This document shows, piece after piece, positions 8,694 through 16,824 of a DNA stretch of 64,000 nucleotides. A model generated the notes under the pieces. That model had not been told where the DNA came from and did not search any database. It worked only from the letters and a program-made list of their open reading frames with translations. This stretch comes from NCEH01 sp002257205 (GTDB lineage: Bacteria; Pseudomonadota; Alphaproteobacteria; Rhizobiales; Xanthobacteraceae): assembly GCF_043195105.1 (NCBI RefSeq), contig NZ_JBAFWO010000006.1. The stretch is one strand, 5' to 3'. A program made the translations under genes and the position numbers. Each line of letters opens with the position of its first letter. Position 1 is the first letter of the stretch.

Positions 8694-9154
8694 CCTTCGC
8701 TCCGCATGGGCGGCTCGGTGCGATTGGGCTCGATGCGATTGGGCTCGATGCGATTGGGCTCGGTGCGATACGGCGGCCGGTCAATGGCGAGGCTCCATCG
8801 GGTCTTGGCGTACCAGGTCTCCTGCGCGTCCGGATCGGCGAACACCCAGCCGTGCTCCAGATAATTCTTGGCCGTCAGTTCGTTGCCCTTGACGCCGAAG
8901 AAGATCATCAGGGTCAGATCAAGAATGCAGGCCGTGAGCGCGACCAGGGCCACGTCCTTCGGCTCCAGGTCCGCCAGGCTCTGGCTGATGCTGGTGGAGA
9001 AGTTGATCACATTGATCAGGATGCCCCAGACATAGAGGCGGCGCAGGAACAGCGGGATGCCGAAGAAGGTGGAGAAGAAGAACAGGACCCAGCTCCAGCC
9101 GACCTTGATGCGCTTGAGCTCGCCCGTCTTCGGGTTTTTCATCAGAACTTTCAT
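8690..9154 (-). CDS. Small integral membrane protein with C-terminal repeat tail
   Basis: 154 residues. It starts MKVLMKNPKTGELKRIKVGWSW, followed by hydrophobic segments around WVLFFFSTFFGIPLFL, YVWGILINVINFS and DVALVALTACILDLTLMIFFG. The soluble part NYLEHGWVFADPDAQETWYAK resembles the ends of DUF2628-like inner-membrane proteins that carry an LL-E-G-W element. The tail contains RIEPN repeats from a 15-base tandem repeat. The ATG at 9154 has GGGGGAAAG just upstream; the longer frame to 9388 has no support. It overlaps the next gene by four bases. Function unknown. Confidence 0.6.
   Translation of the reverse strand: MKVLMKNPKTGELKRIKVGWSWVLFFFSTFFGIPLFLRRLYVWGILINVINFSTSISQSLADLEPKDVALVALTACILDLTLMIFFGVKGNELTAKNYLEHGWVFADPDAQETWYAKTRWSLAIDRPPYRTEPNRIEPNRIEPNRTEPPMRSEG
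8711..8770 (+). repeat. Four tandem 15-base units inside a coding region
   Basis: Four copies of a unit close to GGGCTCGATGCGATT in direct order. The two middle units are identical and the outer two differ at one or two positions. On the minus strand it encodes RTEPN/RIEPN repeats at the C-terminus of the membrane protein at 8690-9154. Fifteen bases keeps the frame, so copy number can change without breaking the gene. Confidence 0.9.
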
Positions 9155-9216
9155 GCTTTCCCCCAGAATGACGCGATGATGTGATGACGCGATGGAAACG
9201 AGAGTGAGATCGCGGC

Positions 9217-10779
9217 TCAGCGCTGCGTGGCGGGCGCGGCCATCCCGACGCCGCCGCTGAGCACGAAGCCGGTGCGGCCATCGGCGAGCTGGGCGGGAAG
9301 CAGCGTTGCCGCCGCCTCGCCCTTCGGCTGGATGGCAAGGCGCGGCCCGGTCCATGAGAGGGCTTCGCCGACATCGAGCACGGCGCATTCCCCAGCGTCT
9401 GTGAGGATGTCGCGCACGCGCCGCCGCGCTGGTCCCGGCCGTTCCGAAAGCAAGGTGGTGAGCTGCTGCGGGGTGCGGCAGAAGACCGTGCGCTCGACGA
9501 TGGTGCAGCGGCCGCCTTCGACGCAGCGCTCTTCGCTTGGCTGCGCGACCGATGCGGCCTGCGACGCCGAGGCAACCTTCTGCGCCGACCGCAGCGCTGC
9601 GAGCGCGGCCATGGCCTGGTCGAGCTCGCGCTGTGCCTGTGCTCGCTCGCGCCGCACTCCCTCCAACGGATCGGGACCGCCGCCGCCCGCCAGACCCTGG
9701 AACGCCTGCGCCATGCCGGACGGGCCACGCGCCATACCCATGGCCAGGCTCTGCATGCGGCGCGCCTGATCAGCCTGGATGGCGGCGGAGCGCTCCTGCA
9801 AGCGCCGCTCGGCCGACTGCACGGCTTGGCGCGCCCACGCGACACGCGCCTGAGCCGCGTCCAAAGCACTGGCGGCGATATTGGCTTGCGCCTGTGCCTG
9901 CCTCTCTCGCGCCTCGGCATCGCGCACCGCGCGCGTGTCCTCCTGACGGCGCGCCTCATCCTGGCGCTGCGTTTCCTCCTGACGGCGGGCTACCTCCTGG
10001 CGCTGTGCGTTTTGCTGCTTGCGCGCCGCTTCGCGCGCCTGAAGGGAGCGTGCCGTGTCCTCCTCGATCTCGGTCAGGCGGCGATCGATGGTGGCGTAGG
10101 GCTCATCCCCCACGAGCTGCTTCAGGGCCTCCTTGATGGGAAGGTCCTCCAAGGCACCCCCATCGGCAGCGGGGACGGCAACGCCCACACCGGCCAGGCG
10201 CTGCACGCGCCAGAGGATGGTCCAGAGCCGCTGCGCGGCGGTCTGCACGTCCGTCCGCTGCAACTCGGCCTGCGGGATCCAGTTCGCCGCAAAGCGCCTG
10301 CGGGTCGCGGCCGCCAGATCGCTCAATTGCCGGTCGGTCGAGAGGCCATCGCCATAGGCCTTCTTGAAGAGCACCGTCTGCGCCAGGCAAAGCTCGGTGC
10401 CGGTCACCTCAGGCCGCCGGGGCTTTGCGTCAAGCTTCGACAAAGGCTCCGGCGCCTGCGCGATGAGATTCTGTGCGGGCGACGGCGGCGGCCGCGAGAC
10501 GCCTTTCTTCTGGAGCGCCGCCCAATCGCACAGGCCGCCCATGGCCTGCGCCAGTTCCGCATTGAAAAAGCCGTCAATCTGCTCGGGGGTGATGCCGATC
10601 ATCATGAGCGACAGGCGGAGCATAACCAGCTCGTTGTCGCTCGGCTTTTCCGGGAGGACGTACTTCTGCTCGAAGATGCGATCCTTGTAACCGTACTCGG
10701 ACCGGGCCGCGGCAGGGAAGGCGAGCAGGCCAAGGCAGCCGCACAGCGCAAGCGTCCTGATCAGCCTGGGAGAGGCCAT
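9217..10779 (-). CDS. Secreted coiled-coil protein of unknown function
   Basis: 520 residues from the ATG at 10779 (AAAGGA ten bases upstream; an alternative start at 10827 adds 16 residues before the signal). A Sec signal peptide (LIRTLALCGCLGLLAFPAAA) is followed by a mixed domain to about residue 230. Then comes a long charged helix rich in QRQEEARRQ repeats, an evident coiled coil, continuing to about residue 380. A C-terminal domain has four cysteines (ERCVEGGRCTIVERTVFC and GECAVLD) that could form disulfides. It heads a minus-strand group with the membrane and COG3904-like genes. Likely periplasmic structural or scaffold protein; family not recognised. Confidence 0.6.
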   Translation of the reverse strand: MASPRLIRTLALCGCLGLLAFPAAARSEYGYKDRIFEQKYVLPEKPSDNELVMLRLSLMMIGITPEQIDGFFNAELAQAMGGLCDWAALQKKGVSRPPPSPAQNLIAQAPEPLSKLDAKPRRPEVTGTELCLAQTVLFKKAYGDGLSTDRQLSDLAAATRRRFAANWIPQAELQRTDVQTAAQRLWTILWRVQRLAGVGVAVPAADGGALEDLPIKEALKQLVGDEPYATIDRRLTEIEEDTARSLQAREAARKQQNAQRQEVARRQEETQRQDEARRQEDTRAVRDAEARERQAQAQANIAASALDAAQARVAWARQAVQSAERRLQERSAAIQADQARRMQSLAMGMARGPSGMAQAFQGLAGGGGPDPLEGVRRERAQAQRELDQAMAALAALRSAQKVASASQAASVAQPSEERCVEGGRCTIVERTVFCRTPQQLTTLLSERPGPARRRVRDILTDAGECAVLDVGEALSWTGPRLAIQPKGEAAATLLPAQLADGRTGFVLSGGVGMAAPATQR

Positions 10780-10849
10780 CGGAGGGGTTCCTTTCTGAGG
10801 GGGCGAAGCCCTGGAAAAATCGGGCATCGGCGGAGATGAATTTCGTAAC

Positions 10850-10880
10850 GTGCACTATAATGCGTAGCACAGTAGTGCAC
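10850..10880 (+). promoter_or_regulatory. Inverted-repeat operator overlapping the XRE gene promoter
   Basis: GTGCACTA (10850-10857) and TAGTGCAC (10873-10880) form a perfect 8-base inverted repeat spaced by 15 bases. A consensus TATAAT lies at 10856-10861, inside the left arm and spacer. The XRE start codon follows two bases after the right arm. This arrangement fits autorepression by the XRE protein. The predicted transcription start would leave only a leader of about 14 bases. Confidence 0.6.
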
Positions 10881-10881
10881 A

Positions 10882-11172
10882 ATGACGCGCCATCGCACCA
10901 TGGTGGATGCGCAACATGTGCTTGGTGCAAACGTTCGACGCTGCCGTCTGGCGATCGGCCTCTCGCAGGAAGAGGTGGCCGAACGCATGGGCGTCGATCG
11001 TGCCTACGTCAGCGGCTTAGAAAGCGGGCGCAGAAATCCCACACTCACTACAATATGGGCTATCGCGCAGGCTCTTGGCGTTGAGATGTCGACATTAGTA
11101 AGCGTCGCTGGGGCGAGCGAGCCAGCGCCCCCCATCCGAAAGCGCGCCCCTCGTCGGAAGCCTACCGGATGA
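10882..11172 (+). CDS. XRE-family HTH transcriptional regulator
   Basis: 96 residues with a complete Cro/C1-type helix-turn-helix: LGANVRRCRLAIGLSQEEVAERMGV, DRAYVSGLESGRRNPTLTTIWAIAQALGV. The tail is basic and Pro-rich (RKRAPRRKPTG). There is no sensor domain, as in phage-like and restriction-controller repressors. It is transcribed away from the envelope cassette at 7330-10779, and its likely operator sits between them, so it may control both itself and that cassette. Start could be 10882 or the ATG at 10900; neither has a strong ribosome site. Confidence 0.8.
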   Translation: MTRHRTMVDAQHVLGANVRRCRLAIGLSQEEVAERMGVDRAYVSGLESGRRNPTLTTIWAIAQALGVEMSTLVSVAGASEPAPPIRKRAPRRKPTG

Positions 11173-11176
11173 TAAT

Positions 11177-11202
11177 GCTGGGAGGCCTTGAGGCCTCCCA
11201 GC
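11177..11202. terminator. Bidirectional stem-loop terminator
   Basis: A perfect inverted repeat, GCTGGGAGGCC pairing with GGCCTCCCAGC around a tiny loop, followed by TTT on the plus strand. It fills the 37-base gap between the converging XRE gene and the Ala-rich gene. Confidence 0.75.
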
Positions 11203-11209
11203 TTTCCGC

Positions 11210-11893
11210 TCACGCCTTGCAATCGGGATGCATGAGGGCGAGTTGGCTGATCGGCCGCGTGATCACCGGCAGATCGTCGAAGCCGTGCCATTTGAGCGTG
11301 GCCCGGGTCGCATCGCGATTGATCACTTCGGCCGGCCACCAGCCGTTGAACTCACCCTCTTCATAGTCCGGTGCCAGCACCAGGTGTCCGCTGGCAATCT
11401 GGGGCCAGAGCCCCACGGCGACCTCTTTACTGACGACACCGAGATTGCCGCCATCGAGCCTGTTCTGCGATGCGATGGCCACGGCAGAGACAGGCTTGTC
11501 CGTGGCGCCCGAGGCCGTCTCAGCGGCCGTTTCGAGCGTCGGCGCTGCCGTCGCCGCCTTCGCAGCCGTCTTGGCCTCAGCGGCCTTCGGAATCAGCTGC
11601 ACGACAGGCGCCGCCTTGGCCGCGCTATCGGCCACGGCCGAGAGCTCGCTAATCATGCGCGGCGTGACAGCGCCGAGCAGGGGAGCGCCCTCCTTGTCGA
11701 AGGCGCCGCGCGCCAGGCTGGCAATGAGCTTTGCCTCCTTCGCCGGGTTCAGCGTCACGCAGCGATGGCCGAGGCCCTCGGCAGCGGCGCGCGCCTTTTC
11801 GGCGGCCTCGCCCTCGAACTTTGCCGCCTGGGACGGCGTGGCATTGAAGAGCACGAGAATGCCGGAGGAAGCGGCCTGAGATTTGACAGTCAT
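11210..11893 (-). CDS. Ala-rich hypothetical protein
   Basis: 227 residues in three parts. Residues 1-95 (SGILVLFNATPSQAAKFEGEAAEKARAAAEGLGHRC and onward) look like a small alpha/beta domain. A low-complexity Ala/Lys/Thr linker runs to about 135. A C-terminal domain has QIASGHLVLAPDYEEGEFNGWWPAEVINR and TLKWHGFDDLPV, which resembles a Tudor/SH3-like beta barrel. No signal peptide. A strong sigma-70 promoter precedes it at 11936-11964. Function unknown; a chromatin- or protein-binding role is only a guess from the barrel-like end. Confidence 0.6.
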   Translation of the reverse strand: MTVKSQAASSGILVLFNATPSQAAKFEGEAAEKARAAAEGLGHRCVTLNPAKEAKLIASLARGAFDKEGAPLLGAVTPRMISELSAVADSAAKAAPVVQLIPKAAEAKTAAKAATAAPTLETAAETASGATDKPVSAVAIASQNRLDGGNLGVVSKEVAVGLWPQIASGHLVLAPDYEEGEFNGWWPAEVINRDATRATLKWHGFDDLPVITRPISQLALMHPDCKA

Positions 11894-11935
11894 GATGTGA
11901 TCTTTCGTAAGGCTGGCGGCAGTCTCCGCCTCTGT

Positions 11936-11964
11936 ATTGTATCATAATACCGTCGTTTTGTCAA
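11936..11964 (-). promoter_or_regulatory. Near-consensus sigma-70 promoter for the Ala-rich gene
   Basis: On the minus strand TTGACA (11959-11964), a 17-base spacer and TACAAT (11936-11941). The spacer end holds a GTATTATGATAC dyad that could bind a regulator. The start codon is about 43 bases downstream. Confidence 0.75.
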
Positions 11965-12269
11965 GCAACTCGTGCGGAGGGGAGGCTTTGGCTTCGAGTC
12001 GAACCTCAAATCGCGCTTGAATATTTGACCCTCAGCGGCTCAAGGCGGCGATGTATCTGATCTGCCCGCGAGAGCGGCTTTGGGGAGGCATGACGCCCGA
12101 TACAATCGAGATCGCTGCTCAACGCGGAGGCGCAGAACGTGTTCATCAACTCGAGATAGTCGCCTCGCGCGCACGCGAGAGCAGCACGATCAGAATGTGG
12201 GGTGCAATGTGGGGAGAGGCATCGTTCGAGATAGATAAGTCTTTAATTTCAACGACTTATCGCAATGAT
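11965..12269. other. Intergenic stretch between the Ala-rich gene promoter and tRNA-Ser
   Basis: About 300 bases with no supported gene. Short plus-strand frames run through the tRNA and are not real. No integrase gene is present on this side of the tRNA. Confidence 0.5.
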
Positions 12270-12359
<90 letters not shown>

Positions 12360-12769
12360 ACGGCGCGGCCCGAAGGCGCGCGCGGAACTCATATGCAGGG
12401 GAGCGGCGCGGGGAAGCATCGGAGCATGTTCATGCCCTCAGCCGTCCCGAGCCCGCCGTCCTCCGTGCACCACCCGGTCTTGCCCGTTGTGACGGACAGA
12501 GCACAGGCGCGATGCACTGCATACCCGCCGAAGCTGTCGTGAAACGTGCGACGCCGGTTGAAGCGCCACGCTCTGGCAAGGCGGCGGAATATAGCGGCTC
12601 GCGCGCCTGAGACAAGCCGGTCGGCGAAACTTTCTGCCCGGCTCAACACAAGTCTTTGCACCCCTCCCGCAATCGCCTGTGATCAGCCCGTGGAGGCCCG
12701 CGCGGGAAGGGGTGCGGGGGCGCGAGCGATACGCCCTATACATTGTTGATCCAAGCGGTGGAGGAGCTG
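12360..12769. other. Intergenic stretch with no supported gene
   Basis: About 400 bases between tRNA-Ser and the helicase remnant. Overlapping open frames on both strands have no ribosome sites, domains or family resemblance. I see nothing recognisable in it. Confidence 0.5.
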
Positions 12770-13270
12770 CGTGTTCGCTCGCTGCTCCGCCCGCCATGGC
12801 GATGGCGCAGAGCGCGCCCTGGCCAATGTGGACCGGTTTCTGGAGATGAGTCACGGCGTCGCTGGACTGCATTCGCGCAGTCCGTGAGCAGCGGATGGGA
12901 TGATGCCCAGCGCACCGCCGAGGGGCGCCCCGACAGCGAGGCGGATGCGGTCTCCCTGATCACCATGCATTCCGCCAAGGGTCTGGAATGGCCTGTGGTT
13001 ATTCCGATCAATACGATATCCGCGCCGCCCGCGACGGAAGGTGCCATTCCGGACCGCGCAGCTGGCATCTTTACTGGGAAGGCGTTTGGCATCGCCGCGC
13101 CCCCATACGCGGCGATTCACGCCGACGAGGTGGCTGAGAGGGAGCGGGAGCAGATGCGCCTCTGGTACGTGGCAACGACCCGCGCGATGGACTTCCTGTT
13201 TGTTGGCGAGGTCGGCCACGTTGAAGAAATGCCCTTTGGCGCCGCCTCGGATGAGCGCCGCCTCGGATGA
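12770..13270 (+). pseudogene. UvrD/AddA-type helicase remnant
   Basis: Only the C-terminal motor motifs survive. One frame gives RHGDGAERALANVDRFLEM. After a frameshift the next gives VSLITMHSAKGLEWPVVIP (helicase motif V) and LWYVATTRAMDFLFVGE (motif VI). In full-length UvrD-family helicases these flank the nucleotide site and are preceded by about 800 residues that are absent here. The remnant is followed directly by an AraC remnant, so the locus has been rearranged. Confidence 0.75.
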
Positions 13271-13575
13271 GCGTCACCTCGTTCCATCGCCGCTTCCGCA
13301 TCGCGACGTCGCTGACGCCATCCAATACCAGAAAAAGCTCCGGCTCCAGGCGGCACGGGCGCGCCTGAGCGCAAGCCAGGGGACATCGCACGGTCGGCCT
13401 CGCCGTGGGCTATGATAGTTTCTCACAGTTCAGCCGGGAATATCGCCGGATGTGCGGCAGGCCGCCCGGCCAGAACGGGGCGTCGTTGCGCGCCGAGGGC
13501 TCCGTCCGGGCCGAGCGCGTCGCGTGGCTTCGGTGCGTCGATGCGAGTCGTGAATCGCTCTCCATCAATAATTGA
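13267..13575 (+). pseudogene. AraC-family regulator C-terminal remnant
   Basis: Three reading frames together rebuild an AraC DNA-binding domain: MSVTSFHRRFRIATSLTP, then IQYQKKLRLQAARARL, then TVGLAVGYDSFSQFSREYRR followed by MCGRPP. Frameshifts near 13319 and about 13385 break it. The rebuilt sequence resembles the intact AraC protein at 24539-25504 (SPLQYQKQLRLHEARRL and VGYESSTQFNREYRRAFG). Confidence 0.7.
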
Positions 13576-13602
13576 GAGACGGATTCACGGATCAGGTTCT
13601 AG
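13573..13602. repeat. Palindromic 3'-end element, short member
   Basis: GAGACGGATTCAC joined directly to GGATCAGGTTCTAG. These are the two conserved ends of a repeat family also found at 17726, 39096, 43119 and 50719, here without the variable central stem. The TAG stop of the SDR gene at 13599 lies inside it. Confidence 0.5.
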
Positions 13603-14435
13603 GGTTCGCCCCTGCCGCGATAGGCCATCATGATGAGCCGATCGAACATCCGGTCCGAAAGTTGGCGTCGAAGGAACAGCAAGGGGCCGGCCGCGAGCCC
13701 TGCATGATAGCGCGGGCGCGGGCGCCTTGCCCGCAGTGCCCGCACCACGAGGTCGGTGATCACCTCCGGCCCCGGCGCGCGCGCCTCCTGCTTGCGCAGG
13801 CGCATCTCTGCGGCCACAAGATCGGCATAGGCGCCTTCGCCTGATAGCCGCCGGTTCTCTTCTGCCGCAATGCCGCTCCACTCGGAGCGGATACCGCCCG
13901 GCTCGATCACGACCACATCGATGCCGAACTGCCGGACCTCGTTGCGCAGCGAGTCCGAATAGCCTTCGAGCGCGAATTTGGAGGCGTGATACCAACCGCC
14001 CAAGGGGAAGGCGAACTTGCCGCCGCTCGAGGATATGTTGACGATCTTGCCGCTGTGCCGCCCGCGCATGTGCGGGAGGACAAGCTGGATCAGCCGTGCC
14101 GGGCCGAGCAGGTTGGTCTCTATCTGCTGGCGCGCGAGATCGAGCGGCACATCCTCGATCGCTCCATATTGGCCATAGCCCGCTGCATTGATGAGGACAT
14201 CGATCCGCCCTTGCTCGGCGATGATCCGCTCGACGGCGGCGACACATTGCGCCTCGTCGGTCACGTCGAGCGCCATTGCTTTCGCGCCCTTGCCGGCGAG
14301 AGTCGCCAGCCGCTCGGTTCGCCGGGCCGCGGCGTAGACGACATACCTTTCGGACAGAAGGCGGCTGGCGATATCCGCACCCATGCCCGAGGAGGCGCCG
14401 GTGACGAGGGCGACGGGAGGCGATGCTGAAGTCAT
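13599..14435 (-). CDS. Short-chain dehydrogenase/reductase
   Basis: 278 residues of the classical SDR fold. Cofactor motif TGASSGMG near the N-terminus, NAAG (a variant of NNAG) at about residue 78, catalytic Ser in NISSSGG, and YHASK as the Y-x3-K motif. ARRTE after the second strand suggests NADP preference. The family reduces or oxidises carbonyl/hydroxyl groups; the substrate is unknown. The start at 14435 has GGAG six bases ahead and fits the family better than an upstream ATG at 14450. It is divergent from a MerR regulator with a palindromic operator between them. Confidence 0.85.
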   Translation of the reverse strand: MTSASPPVALVTGASSGMGADIASRLLSERYVVYAAARRTERLATLAGKGAKAMALDVTDEAQCVAAVERIIAEQGRIDVLINAAGYGQYGAIEDVPLDLARQQIETNLLGPARLIQLVLPHMRGRHSGKIVNISSSGGKFAFPLGGWYHASKFALEGYSDSLRNEVRQFGIDVVVIEPGGIRSEWSGIAAEENRRLSGEGAYADLVAAEMRLRKQEARAPGPEVITDLVVRALRARRPRPRYHAGLAAGPLLFLRRQLSDRMFDRLIMMAYRGRGEP

Positions 14436-14474
14436 GGGGTTCTCCGACATTGTAACAAGTCGGCCGTTCACCTA

Positions 14475-14499
14475 AGCTATGGGGTAACCCCATAGTCAA
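14475..14499. promoter_or_regulatory. MerR-type palindromic operator in the SDR/MerR divergent promoter
   Basis: CTATGGGGT-A-ACCCCATAG at 14477-14495 is a perfect 19-base palindrome. On the minus strand a TTGACT -35-like box (14494-14499) overlaps one edge, and a weak TAGGTG lies 19 bases further on. MerR proteins typically act on palindromes sitting in an over-long -35/-10 spacer, so this is the expected binding site for the adjacent regulator controlling the SDR gene. Confidence 0.75.
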
Positions 14500-14502
14500 G
14501 AG

Positions 14503-14919
14503 ATGATGATGCTGATTGGAGAAGTGGCCCGGCTATCCGGGTTGTCAAAGGACGGCATTCGTCATTACGAGCAATTGGGGCTGATCGGTTCGATCCCGCG
14601 CCGGGCCGGAACTCGTACCTATCGTGACTATGACGCTTCGGTGCTTCCGGCGATCGAGCGGGTGAAGCAGGCGCAGCATCTCGGTCTGTCGCTCGCGGAA
14701 ATTATGCCGCTGTTGCAGGCGTTCGGGAACCATCAGCTGAGCGATGCGGAGACGATTGTTTTTCTTGAGGAACGGCTCACGGCGATGCGGGGCAGGATCG
14801 CCGACCTGTCCGAAATAGCCCGCTTCATCGAAGCGAAGCTTGAGGCATACCGGGCGGGCAGGGGCGCCGACCATGCGCGGAAATTCTGCCGGGCATCATC
14901 GAAGATGGCAGACCGGTAA
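14503..14919 (+). CDS. MerR-family transcriptional regulator
   Basis: 138 residues. The N-terminal winged helix reads LIGEVARLSGLSKDGIRHYEQLGLIG followed by RTYRDYDASVLPAIERVKQAQHLGLSL, then a dimerisation helix (AETIVFLEERLTAMRGRIADLSEIARFIEAKLEAY). There is no Cys-rich metal-binding loop at the end, so an organic effector is more likely than a metal. Three ATGs in a row leave the exact start uncertain. Divergent from the SDR gene it probably regulates. Confidence 0.85.
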   Translation: MMMLIGEVARLSGLSKDGIRHYEQLGLIGSIPRRAGTRTYRDYDASVLPAIERVKQAQHLGLSLAEIMPLLQAFGNHQLSDAETIVFLEERLTAMRGRIADLSEIARFIEAKLEAYRAGRGADHARKFCRASSKMADR

Positions 14920-15316
14920 ATCTGCCTGTCCCAATTGTTCCACAAACTCCACAAACTGGAGCGGGCCCGCCGCTCCGGCGTGAAGGGACACGGCGGCTTG
15001 GCGCGGGTTTTCCTTCAGCCGCCAGCATGACAGGTTCGGGTTCCAACCTCGAACCGTCGCGCGCCGACTGTACCGTTTCTCCTGGCCGCCACATTCCAGA
15101 AGCGTTCGCCGACCATTTCTTTCGCTCTCGGCCCACAGCGCCTTCGCGCGTTCAGCGTCCAGAGCGTAGGGACGGACACCTTCGGCGTCGGGAGAAAGCT
15201 GCGCCTCGGTAACCGTCGCGACATGGCAATTCTCGCAGTAGCGTTCGCCGACTTCGTCGGCGTGAGCGAGAATACCGGCCTAGAGTGACGTCGCTGCTCC
15301 TTATGCGATAGTTTTC
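14920..15316. other. Gap with an uninterrupted minus frame lacking a start
   Basis: The minus strand from about 15280 to 14903 reads without a stop and includes ERYCENCHVATVTEAQLSPD, then LDAERAKALWAES. It has no acceptable start codon and I do not recognise it. It may be a gene remnant or chance in GC-rich DNA. Confidence 0.3.
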
Positions 15317-15718
15317 TCAAAGTAAGAAAGGTTCCCTCTTCGCCTCCTTTTCCTTATTGATATTCTCGATCATCTGGTTGGGTACATCCTCGCCTGCGTG
15401 CCGGGCCAGGACGGTCCTGATTGCACCGGGATGGACGGCGGTGGCCTGCACGCCGCGACCACGGTAGCGTCTGGCAAATTCCACCGTGAACAGTACATTG
15501 GCTGTCTTCGAGCGAGCATACACAATCCAAGGGTCGTAATCGGTGCTCTCAAAATTCGGATTATCCAGATTGACATCAGCGAAGCGGTGCCCTCCCGATG
15601 CCAAGTTTACAAGTCGTCCCTTGGCTGCAAAGAGCGATGCGATGCGGTTGATAAAGCCCTCCTTAAAATCATAGTCGAAAGCTTCAAGGTTTCCAAAGCT
15701 CCCCTTGCACGCGCCTGG
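15317..15718 (-). pseudogene. Short-chain dehydrogenase remnant (C-terminal half)
   Basis: The minus frame opens after a stop near 15720 and reads DFKEGFINRIASLFAAKG, RLVNLASGGHRFADVNLDN, then YDPWIVYARSKTANVLFTVEF and RGVQATAVHPGAIRT. This is the second half of an SDR of the retinol-dehydrogenase-like group with its Y-x3-K motif (YARSK), but the NAD(P)-binding N-terminus is missing. No start codon with a ribosome site exists at the boundary. Confidence 0.75.
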
Positions 15719-15884
15719 TCATTCTGTATCGGCAGCCATCATGACCTGAGCACCAAATCAGCGCCGCGTCCGATCAGGCCAGTCAAATCACCGCAGGCGT
15801 TTGGCCGCCTGACCACGCATCATAGCGCGCCAGGCATAGGCGGGATCGAGCCGACACTCCTCTCGGAACTGGATTGCGAGTCCC

Positions 15885-16727
15885 TCATTCTTCGGGAGGG
15901 AAATCCGTGGAGGCGGCCAACTCCTTTTGCGTCTGCACGGACGTCAACCGCTCACTGAGCGCTTTCTCAATCATCGTATAGGAATCGCTGCCCAACACGA
16001 TCCGGCGGGGCGCGGGTTCCTGTTCGACGGTATCGATCATCACGCGTACCATTTTTATGGGATCGCCGTTCGGCATGCGCTTCGGGTCGTCCAGCACGGA
16101 GCGGATCATGCTGATCGGTGTCCCTTTATAGGCGTCCGGTTCGGCTCCCATGCGGGCGCTGGCGGTGCTGCGAAACGCTGTGCGGGCACCTCCCGGTTCG
16201 ACGATCGTCACGCCGATGTTGAACGCCGCGACTTCTCCGGCGAGGGAATCGAAGAAGCCCTCAAGCCCCCATTTGCTCGCATGATATAGTGATGCACCGG
16301 GATAGGTGGCCTGCCCGCCATAAGTCGACAGAGCGAGGACGCGACCGCCCCCCTGCGCCCGAAGATGCGGCAGGGCGGCCCGTGTCACCTGGATCGGACC
16401 TATCAGATTGGTATCGATTTGGTGGCGAACCTGCGCATCGGTCAGCCCCTCGGCGGCGCCGAAGAGGCCATAGCCCGCATTGTTGACGACCACATCGATC
16501 CGGCCGAGCGCCGCGAAGGCCCGAGATACGACATCGTGGATCGCCGGAACGTCGGTCACGTCGAGCTGAGCGGTCCAGAGACGATCGCCGTATTTGGCCT
16601 TGAGGTCCTCCACGGCGTTCAATTTGCGCAGCGTGCCGGCGATACGATCACCGCGTGCGAGAAGTTGCTCGGCCATCTCGCGGCCGAAGCCGCTGCTGAT
16701 CCCCGTGATTAGCCAGGTGCGGGCCAT
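15885..16727 (-). CDS. Short-chain dehydrogenase/reductase
   Basis: 280 residues, classical SDR: ITGISSGFG at the N-terminus (variant of TGxxxGxG), NNAGYGLFG at about residue 80, LSTYGGQATYPGASLYHASKWGLEG carrying the catalytic Ser and Y-x3-K, and IVEPGGARTAF. The start ATG at 16727 is best spaced from GGAAGG; earlier in-frame starts at 16733 and 16742 sit too close to it. It is divergent from the LysR gene at 16825, a common arrangement in which the LysR protein controls the SDR. Substrate unknown. Confidence 0.85.
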   Translation of the reverse strand: MARTWLITGISSGFGREMAEQLLARGDRIAGTLRKLNAVEDLKAKYGDRLWTAQLDVTDVPAIHDVVSRAFAALGRIDVVVNNAGYGLFGAAEGLTDAQVRHQIDTNLIGPIQVTRAALPHLRAQGGGRVLALSTYGGQATYPGASLYHASKWGLEGFFDSLAGEVAAFNIGVTIVEPGGARTAFRSTASARMGAEPDAYKGTPISMIRSVLDDPKRMPNGDPIKMVRVMIDTVEQEPAPRRIVLGSDSYTMIEKALSERLTSVQTQKELAASTDFPPEE

Positions 16728-16824
16728 TTTCATTCCTTCCACCGAGGTTGTTCGTCAGAAAGATAGGCCTTAGGATTAGTCGCCATAACCCGCCTAATTT
16801 GGCATGCCATGATGGTAAATCCGC

